From contig NWUY0300008245.1 of the NCBI GenBank assembly GCA_004151065.3, positions 7,216 through 27,747 on the forward strand: 20,532 nucleotides of DNA, written 5' to 3'. Below, one piece after another: positions 9,310-18,174 of this stretch. Origin of the DNA: Larix sibirica (taxonomy: Eukaryota; Streptophyta; Pinopsida; Pinales; Pinaceae). The first letter of the stretch is position 1. The number at the start of each line of letters is the position of its first letter. Under the pieces are notes generated by a model, which saw only the letters and a list, made by a program, of their open reading frames with translations, did not search any database and had not been told where the DNA came from. The position numbers and the translations under genes are program-made.

Positions 9310-10171
9310 AGCATTTGTCAATGTAGCAGCTTGCTTGTTGCACTCTTCCTCCTCTATCTTTTCTTCAAAGAATTTTTTTTACACAAAATATTGTTCTTTA
9401 TGCAGGTATTTATTGCAGTAAGCACACCATGGTTTCTCCTCTTTGATCTTGCCATCATTGGAGTTTAAATATTGATGAGAAATCCTTGGTTTTTACTCCT
9501 TTTTTCCCTTGTGTTTGGGATTTTTCTTGCTTCTACACTTATTCCATTCATTGGCCACAAGTGCATGCACCTTTGAGATCTTTTATAGGATGATTTGTGA
9601 GATATTATCTTTCTCTTGAATAAGGGAGGAAACATATATCCAAAGTAGGCATTGTGAAGGAGGCTCGAAGAGCCAATCTAGTAGAATGAAAAGAAAAAAC
9701 AAAGACACTATAATTACGACCAATTTTCAAGAGAATAGAGAGTACCATTTGTGTTCCATCCTTATAAATATTACACATTTTCACCTACAAGAGAACTCAT
9801 TTGAACTTGGTGAAAAAATATTGAATAGAGTCAAAATCACTTGGTTTCTAGTTCATTAGTTCCACCTCCAACTGATGGCCCCTCATTTCATCTTGTGTTC
9901 CGAAGTGGGTGTACATTGTGGTACAAACTTCATTTGTAGTATTCGTGGCTGCAATGTGATAGAGTAGATATAGATAAATACAATAGAAAATCATCCCAAC
10001 TGCTTCATCCATTCTACTCAAGTATTTAGACTTTTTGACCACTGAAATTGGTTATACCTCGGTGTCTATTATTATCTGGTAGATACCCCTCATCTTCAAG
10101 AGTATCTCTACTCTTGATTTCCATTCATAATAGCGGAAGGGGATTATAATCGATTGGGGAGATAGTTCCAT
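9310..10171 (-). pseudogene. Copia-type gag remnant with damaged zinc knuckle
   Basis: Gag forms the particle that packages the element's RNA. From an ATG at 10169-10171 (minus) the frame gives YYEWKSRVEILLKMRGIY, the usual N-terminal 'Y..W...M...L....L' motif. One stop follows, then KKSKYLSRMDEAVGMIF and TTNEVCTTMYTHFGTQDEMRGHQLEVEL (9848-10042 open), the conserved 'A...W..L...Y' region. Next come DFDSIQYFFTKFK, MVLSILLKIGRNYSVFV and HSTRLAL. After a frame change the basic tail leads to CAYCNKYLHKEQYF at 9385-9426, a C-x2-C-x4-H-x4-C knuckle whose last Cys is Phe. Several stops (TAG, TGA, TAA) and at least one frameshift kill it. Confidence 0.8.
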
Positions 10172-10277
10172 GGCTGCAAATGAATTCTTTGATGGCTACA
10201 AATAAGCTTCTTTAATATGCAATAGCTTGATCCCTGAAAACAAACACTATAATACTAACTAGTTTAGCGCCCTTGTA

Positions 10278-10289
10278 GCTTTGATACCA
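10278..10289 (-). promoter_or_regulatory. Primer-binding site (initiator Met-tRNA)
   Basis: On the minus strand TGGTATCAAAGC follows the LTR end ACTACA with no gap. It is complementary to the 3' end of plant initiator-Met tRNA at 11 of 12 positions, the usual primer of Copia elements. A at position 9 replaces the expected G. Confidence 0.85.
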
Positions 10290-10964
10290 TGTAGTATTTG
10301 AGCATATGGATCTAGATACTAAGAAAGATATAAATAATATGAAATAAATCACCAATCAATAAAATTCATGCAATAAATGTTCTAACATGAATCATTACAC
10401 AAAAGAGAGAATTCAAAAACATGAGAGAATGTTATATTACATTAGTTGGAATGAATAAGGTGACTTACAATATATAGGCAAGGGAATTCGAATTAGGGTA
10501 GGAGGAAATTCAAATTGATCATGCAGGCATGAGGTGCTAGTGAGGCTTAACTAGAGCTATAGAGACCCTCAATTATCCATGCACACTCTCCTAGAATGAT
10601 TTTAATTTACTTATGGCTCACTAAGCACTAATTCTAACTGAAGAATGCACATGCCACATATGGCATGCACATCCCTAAAAAGGATCAACTAGGGTGCTAA
10701 TGAATTAAGAGGGTCATCAAGGTTCAATTAGGACCTAAACTAGTGGAGCACATATATTCCTTAACTAATCACTAACTCAAACACTCCTAAAATCAGGGAA
10801 AAGTTCCAGAAATCATGGAATGTGCCCCCAAATCAAGGAATGCAACCCTGGGGTGACTCAAGTGATTAAACTAAATGAGGTTTGTCCTAATAGAGTCATG
10901 AAGTCATGGTATAATTCTCTAGGTAGGAGAATGATGTTATGGAGAGGGTTATTTTTCTCTAACA
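10290..10964 (-). repeat. 5' LTR
   Basis: 675 bp with intact TG...CA ends on the minus strand. It contains a TATA-like CCTATATATTG at 10468-10478, about 490 bases into the LTR and conserved in the other LTR, a sensible place for the retrotransposon's own promoter. Confidence 0.85.
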
Positions 10965-11465
10965 ATCCCTAACATACATCAAGTGTGGTTATAAGTTCGC
11001 TAAACCTAGTGTATGAACATGCCCCATTATAGCAACCATGCACAAATTACAAATTTATATAAATTAATTTTATAGAATATATTTTCAATATCTCTCTTAA
11101 GATTGATTTCAAAATACAAATTAAGAAAATTAAGATAAAAAAACAAATTTAAGATCTCATAGTACTAATTTTCTAGGCATATTTTAGTTTACTATCTAGT
11201 TTTTAAAAATGACTCCAAAAACTTTGAATATTAATAAATCCTAAAACATCCAATTTTTTAATGAAATTATACATTTTTCATAAAACGCAAAACCATTAAA
11301 TTTAACCAAATTAAAATTCTTTATATAACTCAAAACTATTGATAAAAATTAATTTTAGGTTCTCTTCACACACTTACATCCTTTAAAAGCATACATTTTT
11401 TAAAATATGAAAAATATGAATATTTATTTATCATTATGTGCCTGACTTATTATTAGTCCCTACCT
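10965..11465. other. A+T-rich spacer
   Basis: Mostly A/T-rich sequence with no readable frame and no clear repeat, between the LTR element and the segmental duplication. Confidence 0.5.
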
Positions 11466-11593
11466 TGCAATAAGGACTCTTCCAATCGGCCTGCTGCACA
11501 TCAATTTCATGTAACCTAACTTTTAAAAGGGAGCAATTTTTTTGGATCACTCAGATACTTATAACATGAGTTTTGACCAATTAAAAATTTTGA

Positions 11594-11719
11594 AACCTTA
11601 TTTAGCCTAAATATGAGGTCATTTTCGTTTTCTTTTGTTTCAACTTAGAGTCAACAAACCTTATTTGGCCTCAATATGAGGTCATTTTCGTTTTCTTTTG
11701 TTTCAACTTAGAGTTAAGA
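11594..11719 (+). repeat. 63-bp tandem duplication inside copy 1
   Basis: Two adjacent 63-bp units (11594-11656 and 11657-11719), each with atatgaggtcattttcg then ttttcttttgtttcaactta, differ at about four positions. The matching place in copy 2 (about 13277-13340) has only one unit. Confidence 0.85.
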
Positions 11720-12099
11720 AAAAAATTTAGATATCATAACAAAGAATCAAGATATTAATGTTATATCCAATATAGCTAATTAGTTAGTTAACGTTTTATG
11801 TTGGCGAGATTAACATTTATGTTAATGTACCATTGTCTTGTTGTCTTGTTTTAGTTTATTGAATTTTTTGGAAGTGTTGTGTGTTCTCCATGTTGTGGCT
11901 TCTTTCATTGTTCTCCATGTGTTCATCCATGTGTTCACTGCATGGAGGAATCTTTACTCATACTCCATGTGTTCATTGCATCTGTATCTTACCTATACCT
12001 ATGTAGGATCCATGTCCATATCTTACTTTTCGATAGTATCTATCTCTACTACTGGTAGTAGTGAAATTGCTCGCCGCTTTGGTTATGGTGTGCATTAAC

Positions 12100-12660
12100 A
12101 TAATTTACTCAGTCAAAAGAATCAGCTACTTGGCCAATTAGATCAATATCATAATCAATAGCACATGTAATAGATTTACCGACTGAATAAACCAAATAAA
12201 CTACTACTTAAGGTTCAACTTTTGGGTCTCGATCATAAAGGTTATAGTCTGGATTTTTATCTTGTTCATGAGTTGCCTTTTCTCCTTATTATTCAATGGA
12301 TTGGAGGGGTAATTAATTTCTTATTACTTTCCCAGACAAGGGTCTATATTAATATAGGGGTGTTCGATTGTACTTAGACTACATACTAATATTCAACTAC
12401 TCAATCAACAAAACCCACTTATGCTTAATCAACAACCTAATATTTTGTTACTAGAGGATATGAAACAACAAGCTATGCAATATATTACTAGGTTATGAAC
12501 TCTCTTAGAAAGAATAATACTATCCAGTTAGGATTAGTTCTCTTAACAAAAGAATATTATACTCTATTGGACTCAACTGAAACTCGATTATACTACCTAA
12601 AAAATATAAAGATTAGATATCAGTCTCAATTCTCTAATCTACACTAGCTGGTTTACTGAG
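12100..12660 (+). pseudogene. Unidentified Q/N-rich protein remnant, copy 1
   Basis: Fragments in changing frames read LLSQKNQLLGQLDQYHNQ (near 12110), LLLEDMKQQAMQYITRL (near 12450), QLGLVLLTKEYYTLLDSTE and TRLYYLKNIKIRYQSQFSNL (to about 12645). The same peptides, slightly changed, occur in copy 2, which argues they were once coding. I do not recognise the family. A gag-like or pararetrovirus-like structural protein is possible but untested. Stops and frame changes make it non-functional. Confidence 0.35.
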
Positions 12661-12812
12661 CATCTCTAAATATATTACATCATAAGTTCTTAATCAGATA
12701 TCTACTAGATATCAATTCATTAACCTCTTAGCAATTAATATAGTAAGTTCTACCAAGTTTATCAGTAAGGATATCAAAACCTAATTCAATAAAAAATTAT
12801 ACCTGGTCCATT

Positions 12813-13166
12813 CAATAGAGACTACAGTATAGGACTCATGAACCTAAACCTCCTAAATAGTCATCAATATTACAAACCAACTCACTCACCATCAAGGAGA
12901 TCCACAAAACCCAATACAAGGTATCAGTCACAATTATGGAATCTACAACAACAAGAATAGACAGAAAAGAAAAAAAAATAGGACTAGACTCTATCTCTCA
13001 ACAATCCAACATACATCAATGGATATGTCACAAAACCTATATGTGATCAAAAAAGAATTTTAATGCATAAAATATTTAAATATCCAGAGAAAGAAATATG
13101 GAAATGTCCATAAATTCAATTCGTTACCGTAGTGGGAAGAATGGAAATATTGAAACCATCAAGCAA
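12813..13166. other. Spacer between the two duplicated segments
   Basis: On its left it continues the protein-like reading of copy 1 (INITNQLTHHQGDPQNPIQG near 12870-12920), then turns A-rich (aaaagaaaaaaaa near 12965) and non-coding. No counterpart exists after copy 2. Confidence 0.35.
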
Positions 13167-14380
13167 GCAAGACTCTGGCAATCGACATGCCACAAATCAA
13201 TTTCATGTAACCTGATTTTTAAAAGGGAACAAGTTTTTTAGACCACTCAAATACTTGCAACACGTTTTTGACCAAACAAAAACTTTGGAGCCTTATTTGG
13301 CCTCATATTGAGGCCATTTTCATTTTCTTATGTTTCAACCTAGGGTTAACAAAAAATAGAGATATTACTGCTATCTCCAATATAGCATCAGTTAGCTAAC
13401 ATTTTAAGTTAGCGTCACTACCATTTATGTTAATGTCTTGTTATCTCATTGTTGCTTGTTGCATGTTCTAGCTTTGTAGTGGTTGTTACATGTTCTCCAT
13501 GTTGTGGCACCATGCATGTTCTCCATGTGTTCACTGAATGGAGGCATCTCTACTCCTAATCCATGTGATTAATCTGTTTGTATAATACATATACCTTTGT
13601 AGTATCTGCATCCATATCTTACTTTTCCATATTTTTATCTCTACCTTTTGTAGTAGTGGAATTGCTTGCTTTGGTTATGGTGCATCAATAGAATTTACTC
13701 AGCCAAAAGAATAAGTTTCTTAACCAAATGGATCAATATCAAAATAAATAGCACACCTAACATCTTAACATACTAAATCAATTAGATTAGTTGTTGATTA
13801 AGGCTCTACTTCTAGGTCTCGATCATAGAGGTCAGAATCCAGTGTTTGATCTAACTCATACGTTTCCTTTTCTCTTTAGTATTATATGGATTAGAGGGGT
13901 TATTACTTTCCTATATAGGGTTCCATATTGATATAGGTGTGTCTCATTCTACTTGGACTACATAATAATAATCAACTACTCAATCAACATAATCCACTTA
14001 TGCTTAATCAACAACTTAATCTATTGTTTCTGCTAGAGGATATGAAACAACAGGCTATGAAATATATTACTATATTAGGAACTCTCTTAGAAATAAGAAT
14101 TAATATCCAGTTAGGATTAGTTATCGTAACAAAAGAATCTTATACTCTCTTAGAAACAGCTAAAACTCGATTATACTACCTCATAAATACAAATATTAGA
14201 TATTAGTCTCAATTCTCTAATCTACACTAATTCATTTACTAAGAATCTATAACTATCTTACATTACAAGTTCTCAATCGACTATCTACTAGCTATCAATT
14301 CATTAATCCCTTAGCAATCATTGAAGTCATTTGTACCAATTTTTTCAGTAAGGAGCTCTAGACCTGGGTTAATCAACAAG
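13167..14380 (+). repeat. Segmental direct duplication, copy 2
   Basis: Counterpart of 11466-12812, in the same orientation and about 1.7 kb downstream. It lacks the internal 63-bp duplication. It ends near 'gtaatgtcccc', where similarity to copy 1 fades. Confidence 0.75.
13680..14240 (+). pseudogene. Unidentified Q/N-rich protein remnant, copy 2
   Basis: The best stretch is the open frame 13937-14206 (89 codons), with NQQLNLLFLLEDMKQQAMKYI, then GTLLE, QLGLVIVTKESYTLLETAK and TRLYYLINTNIRY. Just upstream, in another frame, LLSQKNKFLNQMDQYQNK parallels copy 1. Glutamine, asparagine and leucine dominate. No catalytic or metal-binding motif is visible, and the ATG at 13937 is not preceded by anything promoter-like. 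The pairwise match with copy 1 at the peptide level is the only evidence of coding origin. Confidence 0.35.
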
Positions 14381-14537
14381 TATTGTAATGTCCCCATCCA
14401 AATAAATCACTANATTACATATATACAAATGCATACTAAAAAACACACTTTACTTTTTTTTCAAGAAGAAAAAAACTGTACTTTTGCTATTATTTAAATA
14501 AAAAATCACTTCGCCACATTACATAGACGTATAGATT

Positions 14538-14607
14538 GTTCATGGCCTTAAGCCCATCCATCCAAATGAACTGTTCATGGATTTAAGCCCATCCATCCAA
14601 AATACTA
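14538..14607 (+). repeat. 35-bp tandem duplication, two copies
   Basis: gttcatgg..ttaagcccatccatccaaa occurs at 14538-14572 and 14573-14607 with about three differences. It lies in the 3' flank of the minus-strand RNase H remnant. The N at 14413 is nearby but not inside. Confidence 0.85.
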
Positions 14608-14728
14608 AAGATCCAAAGCTAAAAACAAGACCAAAAAGTAAATTAAGCAATCATATATGACATACAAGAAAGACTCCCTCAAGAAAAGAAACAGATAAAA
14701 CTAGTAAAACAAGGAAACAAAATCCCGC

Positions 14729-15195
14729 TTAGTCATCAAGGAAAGGAACAAATCCTTTAAAGAAAAGAACCCCATCTATCCACTCTTCCCAAACCAGCTT
14801 TCCTTCTTCTTCAATGAGTGCTTCCTTTAATAGAGCATCAGTCGTATCATTTAACTCTCTGTAAATGTGATCTATGGTCCATTCATAGAAGGAAGCCAAC
14901 ATACACTCGATTATGTAACCCTAGTGCTGTAAAGAAAGATGATTTAAAATAAGAACTTTCTTTACCCAATTTACCACCAACATAGAGTCACCAAAAATTC
15001 TCAGATCATTGATGCCAAAATCCATTGCAATTTTAAGAAGACACCATAGTGCGAGGAGTTCAACGTTAGAATTTGTACCTTCTCCACAATTTAGCTTAAA
15101 CCTGAAGAAATGATAAGTATTGATGATTAAATAAACACACGTTGCACATTTTCCATCAACTATTGCACTATTAAAGAAATTAGTGATCCTGATAA
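14729..15195 (-). pseudogene. Retroelement RNase H domain remnant, one in-frame stop
   Basis: The minus-strand frame runs RITNFFNSAIVDGK, then FRFKLNCGEGTNSNVELLALWCLLKIA, then LRIFGDSMLVVNWVKK, one TAG (from CAG), then IDHIYRELNDTTDALLKEAL and FFKGFVPFLDD before TAA at 14729-14731. This matches the plant retroelement RNase H (RVT_3) layout: first Asp strand, N-x-x-EL-LAL helix, GDS, and the REL-N-x-x-DAL helix. Three acidic residues are kept (E of VELLAL, D of GDS, D of TDAL). The first is lost, since FFDGA reads FFNSA and the glycine-rich turn after it is gone. It is about 155 codons, close to the domain's usual size. LINE or LTR-element origin cannot be decided from this alone. Confidence 0.75.
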
Positions 15196-16169
15196 ATACA
15201 TTATAACAAGCTGATCTTAATTAACGCTTAAATATTTAAATCTCTTAATATAAATATTATATTTTTTACTTCTATTTATTAGAAATAAAAATATTATTAA
15301 GGAAGTCAAACTTACTCACACCATTAAAAAAACACCGTCGAAAACCTTAAAAAAATGATTTTAAATTAAATTAATCGATCAAAGTTGACATGATCGACAT
15401 ATTCTCCACCTATAAATAAAGAGAACGTAGTAAGGAAAACATATATCATTATTCTATCATGTATTTATCGTTTATATACATCTCCCTAGTTTGTGAAAAA
15501 TGGATACGATGTGAGAATCAAGGAAGTGGGGTGTCTTGAGACATTGTATCAAGCTTCTTCTGCAGAATAAGATAAGTGTTTTATCTATTTGATAATTTTT
15601 TTCTTTTCTTTTTTATTGGGTTGTTTACTGCTATTCCCTATATTCAAATGATTATGTGATTAAGTGTTTTTTTGCTTATTTTTGTTTTATGAATAATGTT
15701 GTGTTAATGGATAATGAAAATAAATTAAGAAATATGTTATAAAGAAGTTAATTTAAGCATGAATTGGTTAAGTTTAGGATTTGTTTAGGTTAGGTTTATT
15801 AAACAAAGTTTGTGTTGAAGATTCATAAGGTGTTACCTTTTACAAGTGGTTTGATGCGGTTCAATAGGAGTATTTATGATAGTTATTGAAGTCATACGAA
15901 AAGGGGTGCAAAGCCCATAGATATAATACAGTACACTTACCACCCTATCATCAACTCATTTTTTTAAAATAGCATTTATAATAACTATATGAAATGTTGA
16001 ATTCTCATATCTTGCCTCATATTGAAATGTCAAATCTTGTCAAAGATAGGAAACTTTACTTTATAGAAAAGAAATTCCAAACATGAGAAATGGAGAAGAT
16101 GATAGATAGGAATCAGGATCATGGGACTTTCTGCAACATGTTTTGAATGTTAACAAGCCAACATTTGAT
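15196..16169. other. Unassigned A+T-rich region
   Basis: No protein-like frame is present. Two things stand out: a TATA-like tataaata at 15411 with a following mixed-base segment to about 15570, and long T-runs near 15595-15690. The rest is unremarkable A/T-rich DNA. Confidence 0.4.
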
Positions 16170-16359
16170 TATCAAACCATGGTTGTTAAGCCTATATTTT
16201 GTTTAGTTGCAATCTCAAATTTCAATAATCTAAATTGATAATTTCATGAGTAGTAAACAATGACCATCAAACTATGGTTTTTCAACCGAGATTTTGCTTA
16301 GTTGCAATATCAGATTTCAATAATCCAAATTGGTAATTTCAAGGCCGTAAACTATGATT
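16170..16359 (+). repeat. 95-bp tandem duplication, two copies (possible third, split)
   Basis: Units 16170-16264 and 16265-16359 share tcaaac.atggtt, tttagttgcaat.tca and tttcaataatc.aaattg. Downstream of the inserted element, 17701-17770 keeps 'gatttaaggttttttcttaaa' and 'ttgcgatctcaa', which resembles the start of a third, more diverged unit. Confidence 0.7.
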
Positions 16360-16366
16360 TAAGGTT
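16350..16366 (+). repeat. Left target-site duplication of insert B
   Basis: The 17 bases aactatgatttaaggtt recur without mismatch at 17695-17711. Confidence 0.9.
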
Positions 16367-17694
16367 CCTCGAATGTGGGTGAAGGCCTTAGAAGGGATGC
16401 GCTAGCAGGCGAGGCACATGGTGCTCTCGTGCCGCCACGCATAAATGATATGCATTAATGCCCGCAGGTGGCAAGGCAAAGGAAGGAACACAAGTGAGTA
16501 TAGGGAGGGCCACCTTCCATGACTTGTTTGCAAGGAAGCTGCATACTATAATGGAGAATACTCAGTGAGGTACGATGCACAGTTGGGAATTGACAGGGTT
16601 CAATATGGATTATGTGATGGAAACTGGTGGGGATGTCAGATCCTCCATTATGGTATTTTTTGATTGAGGATTTACTAGATATGCTCGTATTCTTGGCATG
16701 ATAGTTAATTGTTGCGTGACGTTGAAGCTGAGTAATAAGGAGGGTGGCGAACTTGGTGGGATTCATGACACAGGGTGGTGGTTTGTGCTCTGGGTGCCTG
16801 AGTGTGAAGCCATGGATCATGCCAGTGAGCCGAGAGGCCTGGATACACATGAGAAAAGAAAGGTCAGTTGGGAGCAGATGTGTGCCATGGAAGCGACCTG
16901 AAAATACAAAGCATCAATTCCACCCTCCTTCCGAGAAAACTTGGAATCGCTCGAGCAAGGTGTCTGGGTTGAGGTGTTAGAGAATGCGCCTTTGGTGGAT
17001 TCGGTCGCAGTTGAATAGTGGATTAAGGACCCTGTTTCAACACGGGCTCAGTATGGGAATCTACAAGAAAATGATCACGATGTACTGGATCATCAAGGGA
17101 CTCTTGGGAAACGTTTTTCTTGAGAGAGAGGAAAAACAACGGGTTGAGGACATTCTTGTGGTGTTTTGGAAGGAATTGTACTAGGATACCAGGCTTCTTC
17201 ACATGGAGATCAATGTTGTCGGGAAGGAGCTCGGAATTCCCTACCTCCCTCAAATGGAGGTGTTTTATCCTGTGAAGGTTGTTGTTGATACTAGGTTTCA
17301 TGACATTGTTGAAGATAAGGGCCGTGCGGAGGAGGCTCATCCCTCCGATCAATACCTAGGTGCCTTAGTTGTTCTATGAAGTTCCTTTGTTTGTCATATT
17401 TTGTCTTAGTTTTGTTGTCTTTGGGACACAACAATTCGGGTGGTATTATGGTGGAAAGTCTTCGGTTATTAAGTTATGTTTGTTCAGTTGGTAGCGGCCT
17501 TATCGAGTCTTAGTGGAATCAATTTTGTTTGTACACCTTGTTTTCTCCTTCGGGAGAGGTATCAAGGATCAAACTTGTTTAATTTTCATACTATGCTTTG
17601 TAAGATCAAACAACTCTAAAGAAATTCAGGCTGGTGGTTGTTGTATTTTTATACAGTGGTTAATATAATATAGCAGACTTTTGTACCCAAAAAA
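16367..17694 (+). mobile_element. Poly(A)-ended retroinsertion 'B' with 17-bp TSD
   Basis: A 1,328-bp insert between perfect 17-bp direct repeats, ending in an A-run. These are the marks of insertion by LINE reverse transcriptase. It is visibly richer in G+C than the DNA on either side. The right ~315 bases look like a LINE 3' UTR (ttctccttcgggagaggtat near 17544, then 'ttaatataatatagcagac' just before the tail), comparable in layout to LINE A. It is either a 5'-truncated LINE whose remaining part is a C-terminal extension, or a retrocopied cellular transcript. No RNase H or zf-RVT motif could be read with confidence. Confidence 0.8.
16660..17379 (+). pseudogene. Unidentified coding remnant in insert B
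   Basis: A frame can be followed from about 16660: GFTRYARILGMIVNCC, then the open part 16698-16901 with HDTGWWFVLWVPECEAMDH. A TGA follows, then KYKASIPPSFRENLESLEQG, VWVEVLENAPLVDSVAVE, a TAG, and WIKDPVSTRAQYGNL. One extra base in a T-run near 17117 shifts it to EREEKQRVEDILVVFWKELY, a TAG, then EINVVGKELGIPYLPQMEVF, YPVKVVVDTRFHDIVED and a TGA at 17377-17379. The composition is protein-like and acidic toward the end. I do not recognise it. The opposite-strand frames at 16455-16850 and 17023-17352 are treated as shadows of this one. Confidence 0.5.
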
Positions 17695-17711
17695 AACTAT
17701 GATTTAAGGTT
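17695..17711 (+). repeat. Right target-site duplication of insert B
   Basis: Second copy of aactatgatttaaggtt, starting within the end of the A-run. Confidence 0.9.
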
Positions 17712-17971
17712 TTTTCTTAAATTCCCTTCAACTTTAGAATTAAAATTGCGATCTCAATGGATAATAGATACTTTTTAAAAAACATTGGCCTACCAAATTG
17801 GGAGAAAGTCGTGTGACATGAGATGATACGAGTTCAGAGTAATCCTTATAAATATCTGTAAAGAAATTTATTGAGTTGTTTCAATCAAAGTAATGTTTTT
17901 CTCCAAATTAGGTAGATAAAATTCATCAATTTCTTTTGTCTGAGGGTTATATTGAGAATATCCATTGTACC
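17712..17971. other. Spacer between the two retroinsertions
   Basis: It continues the DNA broken by insert B. No gene is seen. The right end (atccattgtac) abuts the A-tail of the minus-strand LINE and would be its target-site duplication, but the partner copy lies outside the window. Confidence 0.5.
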
Positions 17972-18174
17972 TTTTTTGCTAAAAGAAAATGTACAAAGAG
18001 TTGACGTGTTGGTTTGACACTAGGGAAACTAGGCCAACAACAAAAAAATATATTGTCATTCTTAAGATAAATATACCATCGTGTCTTGTCTACAGGATAG
18101 TTAGGGGAACAATATATAAACTAGAGTAGCAGGGGATTAAAAAAGAAAATCCCACAAAAATATAGCTAAACAGA

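Larger units (their letters stand above)
7871..10964 (-). mobile_element. Internally deleted Copia-type LTR retrotransposon
   Basis: The element is read on the minus strand. The 5' LTR (10964 to 10290) begins TGTTAGAG and ends ACTACA. It is followed immediately by a primer-binding site, then a decayed gag, a scrap of the end of pol, a G-run polypurine tract, and the 3' LTR (8549 to 7871). The total is about 3.1 kb with only 1.74 kb internal, against roughly 4 kb internal in full Copia elements. Protease, integrase and most of reverse transcriptase are missing. The LTRs agree at roughly 85-88% by eye, so the insertion is old. The flanking 5-mers (tatag left, atccc right) do not match, so no target-site duplication is visible. 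Assignment to Copia rests on the gag type and the gag-to-RNase H order. Confidence 0.8.
11466..12812 (+). repeat. Segmental direct duplication, copy 1
   Basis: It aligns with 13167-14380 from 'caatcggcctgctgcacatc' to about 'gtccattc'. Shared blocks include atcaatttcatgtaacct, tgttctccatgttgtggc, gaggatatgaaacaacaagc and tctcaattctctaatctaca. Identity is clear but imperfect (roughly 75-85% by eye). The right edge is uncertain by some 30 bases. The unit does not behave like an LTR pair, since both copies contain coding-like sequence. The 86-codon frame at 11838-12098 lies in a block that diverges between copies and is not taken as a gene. Confidence 0.75.

Noticed and set aside
10960-13020. 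Short similarity 'caatcc..aacatacatca' at about 10963 and 13004
   Set aside because: Only about 20 bases with mismatches; too short to claim a common element edge.
11466-14380. Segment copies as the two LTRs of one element
   Set aside because: Both copies contain protein-like sequence, lack TG...CA edges, and only about 350 bases separate them, with no PBS or PPT.
15520-15555. Small inverted repeat (cttga...tcaag) as a possible small-RNA hairpin
   Set aside because: The arms are only five bases long; no stable stem like a plant miRNA precursor is visible.
16455-16850. 131-codon minus-strand frame in insert B
   Set aside because: The A-tail shows that the insert's transcript is on the plus strand, and the plus frame continues beyond this region; this one is a shadow.
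17023-17352. 109-codon minus-strand frame in insert B
   Set aside because: Opposite to the coding remnant that ends at 17379, with no motif of its own.
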